Origin: Chitinophagaceae bacterium
Lineage (GTDB): Bacteria; Bacteroidota; Bacteroidia; Chitinophagales; Chitinophagaceae
Reading direction: 5' to 3'
Assembly: GCA_016721725.1 (NCBI GenBank)
Contig: JADKHN010000001.1
Location: forward strand, 1,116,001 to 1,180,000
Length of the DNA stretch: 64,000 bases
Every line of letters starts with the position of its first letter. Positions within the stretch are counted from its first letter, which is position 1. The notes beneath the pieces were generated by a model, which had not been told where the DNA came from, did not search any database, and saw nothing but the letters and a program-made list of their open reading frames with translations. The position numbers were made by a program, and so were the translations under genes. This document shows, one piece after another, positions 1 to 7,676 of this stretch.

Positions 1-1224
1 ATATTCTTTCAGTCCGGGCCTTTTCTTAAAGACGGAATCTGTTTTGCTTTTGATCAGGGTGACATGATGCGGCTCATTGAAGATATTTCCAAACAACAGG
101 ATGAGCAGGAGTATGACCATGTGAAAATTCACCCGCAACACCACGGAGAAAAAAGTGATCACACAAAAAATACCGGTCAGAACGCCAAAAGCGATCAATA
201 CGGTGGGTAAACTGCCCAGCATCACAGACCAGTTGTAACTGATGATCGCGGAAACATAGATGACCAGGGAAATGACCGCGATGATATTATAGGTGATGAA
301 AAACCATTTTTCCTTCTGGGGTATATTGGCATTATAGAGTACCCTTTCCCAAACCCCGATTGAGAATGTATTGCCTTTGATCCTCTCCGCTTCCTGCCAT
401 TCTTCCACCGAATCGAATTCCAATGGCATCTCATAATGGGTATGGGTACGGTCTTTCACCGGTAAACGGCCCCGGCGGACCACTACGATGAAGAGGAATA
501 TGCATTGTACAGCGATGAGGGATATGAACAGGGTCCAGGCCTTGATACCGCCCAGAAAAGAACCGGGTATGAAGGTAATGGTATTGGCAATGATGATGAG
601 CAGGGTGAGTATACCGGCCAGGATATATGCATTTCGAAAATTCCGTTTTTCCTTATTTTCTTTTGCAAGCAGTTCGGCCTCACTGTCCAGTTCCATGTCG
701 CGGATGATGTTCAACTTTTTATTCCGGTAATGTTCAAAGGCCCTGGTCAGACCGATATAGGCGGCGATACTGACAGCCACCCAAACCCAGTCGAGCCAAC
801 GGGGTTCATGGATACTGAAATGCAGTTCAGGCAATACCGGTAAGCGAAGTAAACTGATCCAGACCAGGCTGAAACTCAGGAATCCCAGGAGGCGTGGAGT
901 ATGATAGGCAATAGTCGGGTTATCGATATAGAGCTGGTTGCGCCTGTAGATCAGGATCCGGCTGCTGTACCAGTTCACCATGGCCCAGAACAATACGGCC
1001 ACCAGGATCACCCCGCCCACCCAGGTCCGTTCCAGCGTACCGATCAGGATATCCCGGCCCTGGGACAAATTCCAGAAGGCCATCCAGGCCAGGATGAAAA
1101 ACAGGAAGGCCGGGAAGAGCAGCCAAACCATTCGCAGGAAAACGGTAAAAACCTGGAGTGGTCTTTTCACCAGCAGCCAAATACTTCTCAGTACCTTATA
1201 GATGAAATTGAAGAAGGGGTTCAT
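1..1224 (-). CDS. multi-pass membrane protein, C-terminus cut by window edge
   Basis: The frame is open from an ATG at 1224 to the window edge, giving 408 codons without a stop. The N-terminus starts MNPFFNFIYKVL. At least eight strongly hydrophobic stretches follow, at roughly residues 30-50, 68-88, 110-130, 148-165, 210-232, 240-262, 318-340 and 345-390, so it is a polytopic inner-membrane protein. Charged loops lie between segments 4 and 5 (residues about 170-205) and between 6 and 7 (about 265-315). The last visible residues, after a hydrophobic stretch, are polar (NEPHHV, then a KSKTDSVFKKR tail), suggesting a soluble domain lies beyond the edge. It is transcribed in the same direction as obgE, which ends 67 bp upstream. 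I do not recognise the family and cannot assign a function without the missing part. Confidence 0.75.
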   Translation of the reverse strand, partial: MNPFFNFIYKVLRSIWLLVKRPLQVFTVFLRMVWLLFPAFLFFILAWMAFWNLSQGRDILIGTLERTWVGGVILVAVLFWAMVNWYSSRILIYRRNQLYIDNPTIAYHTPRLLGFLSFSLVWISLLRLPVLPELHFSIHEPRWLDWVWVAVSIAAYIGLTRAFEHYRNKKLNIIRDMELDSEAELLAKENKEKRNFRNAYILAGILTLLIIIANTITFIPGSFLGGIKAWTLFISLIAVQCIFLFIVVVRRGRLPVKDRTHTHYEMPLEFDSVEEWQEAERIKGNTFSIGVWERVLYNANIPQKEKWFFITYNIIAVISLVIYVSAIISYNWSVMLGSLPTVLIAFGVLTGIFCVITFFSVVLRVNFHMVILLLILLFGNIFNEPHHVTLIKSKTDSVFKKRPGLKEY

Positions 1225-1290
1225 GACGTAACTTTTGGTCACGTTAAAGTACAATACCTTTTTTTAATCCGCCATACTACAAACAGGTAG

Positions 1291-2295
1291 TTATTGAGGC
1301 CGGGGGGCATTCAGGGTATTCCAGAGCAGGTCTTTCAATTCGGGCAGTCCCTGTCCGGTAATGGAGCAGATGAAAACATGGGGAATATTTTTGGGAAGCT
1401 CTTTCACAATGGCGGTTTTCAGTTCATCGTCCAGCATGTCGCTCTTGCTGATGGCGATCACAAAATCCTTTTGAAGCAGTTCGGGGTTGAATTCCTTGAG
1501 TTCATTGTAAAGGATCTCAAACTCTTTCTTATGGTCCTTGCTGTCGGCGGGAATCAGGAACAGCAGGATGGAATTCCTTTCGATATGGCGCAGGAATCGA
1601 TGGCCCAGCCCTTTACCTTCCGCCGCCCCTTCGATGATACCGGGCAGATCGGCGATGCAGAAACTCCGGGCATCGCGGTATTCCACCATACCCAGTTGCG
1701 GAACCAGGGTGGTGAACGCGTAATCGGCGATCTTGGGTTTGGCCGCAGTGATGCAGGAGAGCAGGGTGGATTTGCCCGCATTGGGGAAACCAACCAGTCC
1801 CACATCTGCCAATACTTTCAATTCAAGCACTTTCCAGCCTTCCACACCATCCTCTCCGGGCTGGGCATAATCGGGAGCCTGGTTGGTGGCCGATTTGAAA
1901 TTGCTGTTACCGAGACCGCCACGTCCCCCTTTCAGCCAGATGATCTCCTGACCGTCCTCCAGTATCTCGCCATCTATGCTTCCGGTCCCTTCATCCTTTG
2001 CGATGGTGCCCAATGGCACTTCAATGATGATGTCTTTTCCATTCTTTCCGGTGGAATGGTTCTTGCTGCCGTTCTCCCCGTCCTCTGCCAGTACGTTCTT
2101 ATAATAACGCAGGTGCAACAGGGTCCATAATTGCGAATTACCTCTTAAGATGATGTGTGCACCCCGGCCGCCATCACCGCCATCAGGCCCGCCTTTGGCC
2201 GTGAGTTTATTGCGCATGAAGTGCTTGCTACCGGCTCCGCCATGTCCACTGCGGCAGAACACCCTGATCTGATCTACAAAATTTGATTTTTCCAT
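1291..2295 (-). CDS. obgE: GTPase Obg
   Basis: Obg-family GTPase of 334 residues, involved in late large-subunit ribosome assembly and stress control. The N-terminal Obg fold (about residues 1-160) shows the glycine-rich signature GHGGAGS...KGGPDGGDGGRG. The G domain follows with a P-loop GFPNAGKST near residue 170, the switch motif DLPGIIEGA and the base-recognition motif SKSD. There is no C-terminal OCT domain, as is usual in Bacteroidota. The ATG at 2295 precedes the conserved N-terminus MEKSNFVDQIRV. The gene is on the minus strand and followed by the truncated membrane protein gene. Confidence 0.97.
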   Translation of the reverse strand: MEKSNFVDQIRVFCRSGHGGAGSKHFMRNKLTAKGGPDGGDGGRGAHIILRGNSQLWTLLHLRYYKNVLAEDGENGSKNHSTGKNGKDIIIEVPLGTIAKDEGTGSIDGEILEDGQEIIWLKGGRGGLGNSNFKSATNQAPDYAQPGEDGVEGWKVLELKVLADVGLVGFPNAGKSTLLSCITAAKPKIADYAFTTLVPQLGMVEYRDARSFCIADLPGIIEGAAEGKGLGHRFLRHIERNSILLFLIPADSKDHKKEFEILYNELKEFNPELLQKDFVIAISKSDMLDDELKTAIVKELPKNIPHVFICSITGQGLPELKDLLWNTLNAPRPQ

Positions 2296-2415
2296 TCGAA
2301 GGGCAAAGGTCCGTAAAATTCAGCGACCAGCGGCAGTTATCTGTTCTTTAACATGGTCGATCAGGCCAAAAAGTCAATAAGGCGTTACATTTGTATAGAA
2401 TAAAACGATAAACAT

Positions 2416-2841
2416 ATGCTGATCAAAATGTTACTGATCCCCGGACTGTTCATATTGAGTTGCGGTCCTACAAAGTCCGGCGGTATGGGGGAGAAGAATG
2501 ATTCAGTCATGGTTGTGAATGCCGGAAAAGATACCTCCGTTGCCGGTGATTTTAAGAATGATCCTGCCGGCATACCGCCCTGCATACAGAAAAAGATCGA
2601 TTCCTTTAAGGTGGCGGAGAAACACGTGCAGCCGCAAAAAGTGGTGGAATACCGGTACAAAGGTAAAAAGGTGTATTATGTTGAAATGCCCTGCTGCGAT
2701 TTTTTCAATGAAGTTTACGACGACAAGTGCAATCTCCTGGGTTCGCCGGACGGCGGTTTTACGGGAAAGGGCGACGGGCGGTTACCCGATTTTCATGAAA
2801 CGGCAACCAACGAAAAACTGATCTGGAAAGCCGTTCAGTGA
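2416..2841 (+). CDS. small lipoprotein with conserved Cys/Gly motif
   Basis: A 141-residue predicted lipoprotein. The signal sequence is MLIKMLLIPGLFILSC with the lipobox ILSC, so Cys16 would be the lipidated residue. The C-terminal half carries the motif CCDFFNEVYDD...GSPDGGFTGKGDGRLPDF, which I associate with small Bacteroidota lipoproteins of unknown function (DUF6970-like, from memory only). A good -7 promoter element TACATTTG lies at 2386-2393, 22 bp before the ATG, but no clear -33 element. The last 7 bp overlap the end of paaY in convergent orientation. Function unknown. Confidence 0.8.
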   Translation: MLIKMLLIPGLFILSCGPTKSGGMGEKNDSVMVVNAGKDTSVAGDFKNDPAGIPPCIQKKIDSFKVAEKHVQPQKVVEYRYKGKKVYYVEMPCCDFFNEVYDDKCNLLGSPDGGFTGKGDGRLPDFHETATNEKLIWKAVQ

Positions 2842-3428
2842 CCGGCCTTCTTCCAGGTGTCATAAACCGGGGCTTGTATTTTCCGGTCTGCCGGAATTTC
2901 CCTTAAAGGTTCACATGCCGCCCATCCGTTGAACATTTCTTGGGGTAGCTGTTGATATAAACGCGTGCCCTCCGTTTTCCAGGCCATCATCTCATCACTC
3001 ACCGTTCTTATTTTTTTTGCCGGGTTGCCCACGATCAGGCTTCGGGATTCAAATTGTTCATCCGCCTTGATGAAACTCAGAGCGCCTACGATGCATTCGT
3101 CTCCCAGCACCACATGATCCATGATCACGGCATTCATGCCCACCAGGCAATTGGCGCCGATCGTGGCGCCATGGATCACCGCGCCGTGCCCGATATGGGC
3201 ACCCGCTTTCAATAGAACCGTTACACCGGGGAACATGTGTAGGGTACAATTCTCCTGCACATTGCATCCGTCTTCCAGGATGATCTGTCCCCAGTCGCCA
3301 CGGAGGGCCGCACCCGGACCGATATAGCAATCCTTCCCGATGATCACATTGCCGGTTACGGCTGCGAGAGGATGGATGAAGGAGGATTCGTGTACAACCG
3401 GAATATAGTCTCCGAAAGAGTAGGTCAT
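2835..3428 (-). CDS. paaY: PaaY-type hexapeptide transferase / gamma-carbonic anhydrase-like thioesterase
   Basis: A 197-residue left-handed beta-helix protein. The N-terminal two thirds have hexapeptide repeats (IGKDCYIG, LEDGCNVQE, IGHGAVIHG, IGANCLVGMNAV). The C-terminal helix segment GNPAKKIR..S.EM.AWK..G...YQ is typical of PaaY. Family members act as thioesterases on the ring-hydroxylated CoA dead-end product of phenylacetate breakdown and are normally encoded in paa clusters. Candidate metal-binding histidines are seen in TLHMFP, HIGHGAVIH. The start overlaps the paaI stop by 4 bp (ATGA), indicating translational coupling in a paaG-paaI-paaY operon. Confidence 0.9.
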   Translation of the reverse strand: MTYSFGDYIPVVHESSFIHPLAAVTGNVIIGKDCYIGPGAALRGDWGQIILEDGCNVQENCTLHMFPGVTVLLKAGAHIGHGAVIHGATIGANCLVGMNAVIMDHVVLGDECIVGALSFIKADEQFESRSLIVGNPAKKIRTVSDEMMAWKTEGTRLYQQLPQEMFNGWAACEPLREIPADRKIQAPVYDTWKKAGH

Positions 3429-3838
3429 ATCAGCGATTTGTTCGTTCTGAAACAGGTTCCTTTGAAAAGGGCCACGATATGGTCGTGCTGGTTGGTGATG
3501 GTGATATGATAGAGCCCGGTACTTTTGCCGTTGTGCAATTCCTTCGCTTCAGCGGTAAGGATATCATCAACATGAACGGGTTTGGTGAAATTGATGGAAG
3601 TGTCGAGGGCGACGGATAACACATTGCGGTTGTTACAGGCGAAGGCGAAGGCGCTGTCGGCCAGCGAGAATGCGATACCGCCGTGCACGATACCGAAACC
3701 GTTGATCATTTCGGAACGGACGGTCATTTTGATCTTGCTGTATCCTTCTTTGATGTCGAGCACTTCGACACCCAGCCATTTGCTGAAACCGTCGTGCTGC
3801 ATCATATGGTCAACGACCTGTTGCGGGGTGGGTGGCAT
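3425..3838 (-). CDS. paaI: PaaI hotdog-fold acyl-CoA thioesterase
   Basis: A 137-residue single hotdog domain. The diagnostic motif INGFGIVHGGIAFSLADSAFAFA near residue 45-66 is that of PaaI thioesterases, which release CoA from stalled hydroxyphenylacetyl-CoA intermediates. The helix is followed by the strands SVALDTSINFTKPVHVDD. The length matches the family (about 130-150). It sits between paaG, 55 bp upstream, and paaY, which it overlaps by 4 bp. The gap before it contains a degenerate 7-bp repeat array. The ATG at 3838 gives the usual N-terminus (MPPTPQQVVDHMMQHDGFSKWLG). Confidence 0.93.
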   Translation of the reverse strand: MPPTPQQVVDHMMQHDGFSKWLGVEVLDIKEGYSKIKMTVRSEMINGFGIVHGGIAFSLADSAFAFACNNRNVLSVALDTSINFTKPVHVDDILTAEAKELHNGKSTGLYHITITNQHDHIVALFKGTCFRTNKSLI

Positions 3839-3849
3839 AAGAAAAATTA

Positions 3850-3884
3850 ATGTTCAATATTCAACGATCAATGCTCAATGTTCA
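3850..3884. repeat. degenerate heptamer array between paaG and paaI
   Basis: Five consecutive 7-bp units on the plus strand: ATGTTCA, ATATTCA, ACGATCA, ATGCTCA, ATGTTCA. The frame A...TCA is constant and three inner positions vary. The array fills most of the 55-bp gap between the paaG stop and paaI start. It shares its 7-bp period, but not its sequence, with the arrays at 16384, 49596, 49665, 50729 and 58414. Confidence 0.8.
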
Positions 3885-3893
3885 TTCAGACGA

Positions 3894-4670
3894 TCACAAA
3901 CCCCTGAATCTTGCCTCCCTTTTCTCCAAAAAAGCACTGATCCCCTCGGCATAATCATCCGTAAGCGCCGCTTTTTGCTGGTATTCATCCTCCAATAACA
4001 GTTGCTCCTCCCAGGAATTGGTGAAGGAATGGTTGAGGGCGTGCTTGGTATAGGCCAGCCCCTTCGTTGGCATTTGCGCCAGTGTTTTGGCCAGGGCAAG
4101 GCTTTCTTCCGGGAAAGAACTATTGGTAAAGACCTTATAGATCAACCCGATCCTTTCCGCTTCATGAGCGCTGAGCTTATCACCCGTCATCATCAGCGCA
4201 CTGGCTTTTTGCCAGCCAATGAGCCTGGGCAAAGTGAAAGTTCCGCCGCTGTCGGGGATCAGTCCGATCTTGCTGAAGGCCTGTATGAAGGAGGAAGACT
4301 CCGCAGCAACCACCACATCGCAGCATAAGGCGATATTAGCGCCAGCTCCCGCCGCCACGCCATTCACCGCCGCGATCACGGGTTTAGCCATATTGCGGAT
4401 CCTTTTCACGATGGGATTATAATGTTCTGCAAGGATCTGTTTGATCTCGATCTTCTCATCGCCAACGAGTTCGCTGATGTCCTGACCGGCGCAAAAAGCC
4501 TTGCCCGCGCCGGTGATGTACACCGCCCTCACTTCATGGAAAGAAGCGGCCTCATCGAGCCTGGCCTGCATCAGCAGGGCCATTTCGCGGTTGAAGGAAT
4601 TGAATTTTTCGGGCCGGTTCAGCGTGATATGGGCCACCGAATGGCGTATCTCAAATAGGATGGAACTCAT
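3894..4670 (-). CDS. paaG: enoyl-CoA hydratase/isomerase family protein, likely PaaG
   Basis: A crotonase-fold enzyme of 258 residues from the ATG at 4670 (MSSILFEIRHSVAHITLNRP). The open frame extends further upstream, but the first conserved crotonase strand begins here and 258 residues matches PaaG (about 262). Visible motifs are RPEKFNSFNREM, GAGKAFCAGQDISEL, the oxyanion-hole segment AAVNGVAAGAGANIALCCD and the SKIGLIPDSGG segment, in which the aspartate is expected for an isomerase. PaaG isomerises ring-1,2-epoxyphenylacetyl-CoA to the oxepin. First gene of paaG-paaI-paaY. Another crotonase such as PaaB/PaaF-type hydratase is possible from sequence alone, but the neighbours favour PaaG. 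Confidence 0.85.
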   Translation of the reverse strand: MSSILFEIRHSVAHITLNRPEKFNSFNREMALLMQARLDEAASFHEVRAVYITGAGKAFCAGQDISELVGDEKIEIKQILAEHYNPIVKRIRNMAKPVIAAVNGVAAGAGANIALCCDVVVAAESSSFIQAFSKIGLIPDSGGTFTLPRLIGWQKASALMMTGDKLSAHEAERIGLIYKVFTNSSFPEESLALAKTLAQMPTKGLAYTKHALNHSFTNSWEEQLLLEDEYQQKAALTDDYAEGISAFLEKREARFRGL

Positions 4671-4747
4671 ATAATTGCTTTGTGGCATAAAGATAATAAA
4701 TCCCCGGTCTTGAGCCGTCTCAATAATGGAAGAGATCAACGGGGATG

Positions 4748-4795
4748 AATCACCTTGATGGGTGATTGCCCGTCTGATCGTTGAGACTACTTTTG
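4748..4795 (+). promoter_or_regulatory. palindromic box plus -7 element, kinase/regulator operon
   Basis: A perfect 7+6+7 palindrome AATCACC-TTGATG-GGTGATT spans 4748-4767. Exactly 20 bp later is TACTTTTG (4788-4795), a full match to the Bacteroidota -7 consensus TAnnTTTG. The same box and the same 20-bp spacing recur at 7608 and 11331, so this is proposed as the binding site of the response regulator encoded downstream. An alternative promoter TTTG-N19-TACATTTA (4792-4822) overlaps it. Confidence 0.7.
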
Positions 4796-4891
4796 AGAAC
4801 AGCAAAAAACAAACTACATTTAAAATGCGATAGAAGGGAAGCTGGTTTAAAGGGATTCCCTGTGTAGTTGGTGAAATTTAAACCGGGGTTC

Positions 4892-6979
4892 ATGAAATAC
4901 CTGCAAGTCTTTATTTTTCTGTTACTGGCGGCATCAATGTCTACCCGGGGTCAGGACGCTGCCCAGGTAAGACTGTCAGATTCGCTCAATATACTTCAGC
5001 TTTTTAAAAAGGGGGATGAGGCGGTTGCCAGGAAAGATACGGCCGCCGCGTTCAGGATCTTCAGCGAGGCCCGTAGCCGCGCCCGAAAGGCCAATTTCAC
5101 CCAACTGGACCTGCGTTCTTCGATCAAGATCGGCGATATGTTCTACGCTTTTGAAACCTATCACCGGGCCTTTGGGAATTACAGCCAGGCGAAAAACACG
5201 TTTATCAATGGCGAAGCGGATGAACTGGTCGCGGAAGTGACCATCGCCCTGGCCCGTACACAATACCACCGCGGTAACTACCGGCTGGCGGTCAATAATT
5301 TCGTGGAAGCCCTTCAACTGGCCCGTAAACTGAACAATAAGGTCTATGAAGCGGAGGCTTTGGAGAACCTGGGCCTCTTATACAATTCCTTCCAGGGCTT
5401 CAATGAAGGGACCGCTTATTATATCAGGGCCTACAAGATAAAACTTAATATCAATGATGAAAAAGGAGCGGCCCGGGTTGCACAGATCTTAGGAGAGACC
5501 TATTACCGGAAAAGGATGTTCGATTCAGCCCTGTATTATTCGGACCTCGCCGGCGCGATGGCCTCTAAAAAAGGGATGGCCACAGAAGCCTATATGGCTG
5601 AATTGAACAAGGCCATGTCATTCATCCGGTTGAAGAACTGGCCTGAAGCGGAAAAGATCCTCAACCGGCTTGAAACTCAGGTCTATAACAACCAGGACGA
5701 GAACCGGCGCCTGCGGTATGAGATCTGTTGGGGAAATTATCATCTTTCCAGGGGGAATACGGAAAAAGGGCTTGCCTTTTATAACAAGGCAAAAAAAATA
5801 GCGGATGAAAATGCCTTTCCCGAAATGAATGCGCTCGTATACCGGAACATGGCCGAAAGTTATTATGAACGGAACGACCTGAAAGAAGCCTATGAACATT
5901 TTACCCGGTACAATAATTACATCACCCAGATGTATTCCGGGAGGAACCTGGCCAACCTTGGTTCCCTGGAGAACATCATGAACGCGAGCACTTCCAAGGA
6001 TGAGGCGAAACTGCTCGCCATGGAGAACGGATTGAAACAAAGCGAGCTGGAAAGGGAGCGGCTGATGCGGCAAAACCTGGAAATGGAGAATGCGCTTACG
6101 GATTCATTGCTGGCGAAAGAGAAGGGGTTGAGTGACGCCCTGCAAAGGGAAAATGTATTTCGGGAGAATGAACTGAAAAAAGAGACCGTACTTAAAGCGG
6201 CCCTTGACCGGGAGAACAAATTAGCGGCCCAGCAGTTGCGCAGGGAAAAGACGATCAAATACGGGTTGATGATGGGGTCCTTCCTGTTGTTGCTACTGGG
6301 AGGCGTTATCCTGTACCAGTACCGTAAGCAGAAGAAAAAGAACAGCATCATCCAGAAACAGTCGGACGACCTGCAGGTATTGATGAAAGAGATCCACCAC
6401 CGGGTGAAGAACAATTTACAGGTGGTCTCCAGTCTGCTCGACCTGCAAAGCCATACCATCACCGATTCACAGGCCAGCGCCGCGGTGAAAGAAGGAAAGA
6501 ACCGGGTTCAGAGCATGGCGCTTATCCACCAGAACCTATACACCGAAGGCAATATCAAGGGGATCCGCGTGAAGGAATACATCACCAACCTGCTCCAGGC
6601 CCTCTGCCATTCATACAACATCACAACGGAAAAGGTGGATATCGTTGCCCGCATCGACGACCTGAACCTGGATGTGGATACGATGATCCCGCTGGGACTT
6701 GTTTTGAACGAACTGGTGAGCAATGCGTTCAAATACGCATTCAATGACCGGCAAAAGGGCAGTCTGGATATCCTGCTGCAGGAAAAAGACGAAAAACTGT
6801 TCCTGAAAGTGAGCGACAACGGGGTGGGTTTCCCGGCGGATGTGGATCTGAAATCGGCCAGGTCATTCGGATTGAAAATGATCAAGGCCTTTGCACAGAA
6901 ACTGAAAGCCAAACTGGAAGTGTACAACAACAACGGGGCCGTGGTGGAAATGCAGATCTCAAAATTCAAAGTAGCATGA
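4892..6979 (+). CDS. TPR-containing sensor histidine kinase (HisKA_2 type)
   Basis: A membrane-bound sensor kinase of 695 residues from the ATG at 4892, which gives a clean signal sequence (MKYLQVFIFLLLAASM). Residues about 30-350 form tetratricopeptide-like helical repeats, probably periplasmic. A long charged coiled coil follows (about 370-450), then one transmembrane helix (about 457-478). The phosphoacceptor region EIHHRVKNNLQVVSSLLDLQ lies near residue 502, the type found in HisKA_2 kinases. The ATPase domain shows the N-box LNELVSNAFKYAF and G1 box SDNGVGFP. The stop overlaps the response regulator start by 4 bp (ATGA), so the two are a cognate pair. The promoter carries the box at 4748, suggesting autoregulation. 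Confidence 0.92.
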   Translation: MKYLQVFIFLLLAASMSTRGQDAAQVRLSDSLNILQLFKKGDEAVARKDTAAAFRIFSEARSRARKANFTQLDLRSSIKIGDMFYAFETYHRAFGNYSQAKNTFINGEADELVAEVTIALARTQYHRGNYRLAVNNFVEALQLARKLNNKVYEAEALENLGLLYNSFQGFNEGTAYYIRAYKIKLNINDEKGAARVAQILGETYYRKRMFDSALYYSDLAGAMASKKGMATEAYMAELNKAMSFIRLKNWPEAEKILNRLETQVYNNQDENRRLRYEICWGNYHLSRGNTEKGLAFYNKAKKIADENAFPEMNALVYRNMAESYYERNDLKEAYEHFTRYNNYITQMYSGRNLANLGSLENIMNASTSKDEAKLLAMENGLKQSELERERLMRQNLEMENALTDSLLAKEKGLSDALQRENVFRENELKKETVLKAALDRENKLAAQQLRREKTIKYGLMMGSFLLLLLGGVILYQYRKQKKKNSIIQKQSDDLQVLMKEIHHRVKNNLQVVSSLLDLQSHTITDSQASAAVKEGKNRVQSMALIHQNLYTEGNIKGIRVKEYITNLLQALCHSYNITTEKVDIVARIDDLNLDVDTMIPLGLVLNELVSNAFKYAFNDRQKGSLDILLQEKDEKLFLKVSDNGVGFPADVDLKSARSFGLKMIKAFAQKLKAKLEVYNNNGAVVEMQISKFKVA

Positions 6980-7599
6980 GTAAATTCAAGATACTGATCG
7001 TTGAGGATGAACCCGTGATCGCGGAGAATATTTCCATTTACCTCGACAATAATGATTTTGAAGTAAGCGCCATCGCTTACGACAGCGATGAGGCCATCGA
7101 ACAGCTGGAAGCCAATACACCCGACGCGGTGATCATGGACATCAACCTGGAAAGTGAACAGGACGGGATCGATATCGCGGGCTATATCAACAGCAAGATC
7201 CACATCCCTTTTTTATTCCTAACCTCTTATTCGGATAAGCATACCCTCGACCGGGCCAAGGCGGTGAAACCAAGCGGGTATATCGTAAAACCCTTCAACG
7301 AGAAGACCCTCCTGGCCTCCCTGGAGATCGCCATCTCCAATTTCGCATCGGAAGACAACCAGACACAACCCGCGCTGGACATGGAAAAGATCAATCAGCA
7401 TTTGCTTTCGCCCCTCACCGAACGGGAGTTCCAGCTCGCCGGACTGGTCTACAACGGGGTCACTAACAGTCAGATATCCGAACAGCATTTCATCTCCCTC
7501 AACACCATCAAGACCCACCTCAAGAACATCTACCTGAAACTGGATGTGAATACCCGCTATAACCTCATCGTGCGACTCCGTCAGCTGATGAACAAATAG
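6976..7599 (+). CDS. response regulator, receiver plus LuxR-type HTH
   Basis: A 207-residue response regulator. The receiver domain (residues 1-120) has the acidic pair VEDEP, the phosphoacceptor in VIMDINLE (Asp55), the conserved Thr/Ser in FLTSYSD and the lysine in YIVKPFNE. The C-terminal LuxR-type helix-turn-helix reads LTEREFQLAGLVYNGVTNSQISEQHFISLNTIKTHLKNIYLKL. It overlaps the kinase gene by 4 bp. The likely targets are its own operon, the repeat protein at 7677 and the small exported protein at 11413, because all three carry the same palindrome at a fixed distance from a -7 element. That regulon is inference from sequence. Confidence 0.93.
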   Translation: MSKFKILIVEDEPVIAENISIYLDNNDFEVSAIAYDSDEAIEQLEANTPDAVIMDINLESEQDGIDIAGYINSKIHIPFLFLTSYSDKHTLDRAKAVKPSGYIVKPFNEKTLLASLEIAISNFASEDNQTQPALDMEKINQHLLSPLTEREFQLAGLVYNGVTNSQISEQHFISLNTIKTHLKNIYLKLDVNTRYNLIVRLRQLMNK

Positions 7600-7607
7600 C
7601 GGTATAA

Positions 7608-7655
7608 AACCACCCTTTTGGGTGATAAGCCGTGTCCTTTCCTGCATCATATTTA
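7608..7655 (+). promoter_or_regulatory. palindromic box plus -7 element, repeat-protein gene
   Basis: The box AACCACC-CTTTTG-GGTGATA (7608-7627) is followed after exactly 20 bp by CATATTTA (7648-7655), a weak match to TAnnTTTG. No -33 TTTG is present at the usual distance, consistent with an activator-dependent promoter. The ATG of the downstream gene is at 7677. Confidence 0.65.
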
Positions 7656-7676
7656 CAGGGAACCAAATACCCTGTT

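Noticed and set aside
1294..2130. Long plus-strand open frame opposite obgE
   Set aside because: It mirrors the obgE codon pattern, has no start signal or recognisable domain, and obgE is certain.
4868..4891. Earlier TTG start for the histidine kinase
   Set aside because: The ATG at 4892 gives a clean signal peptide; the earlier codons add a segment that would disrupt it.
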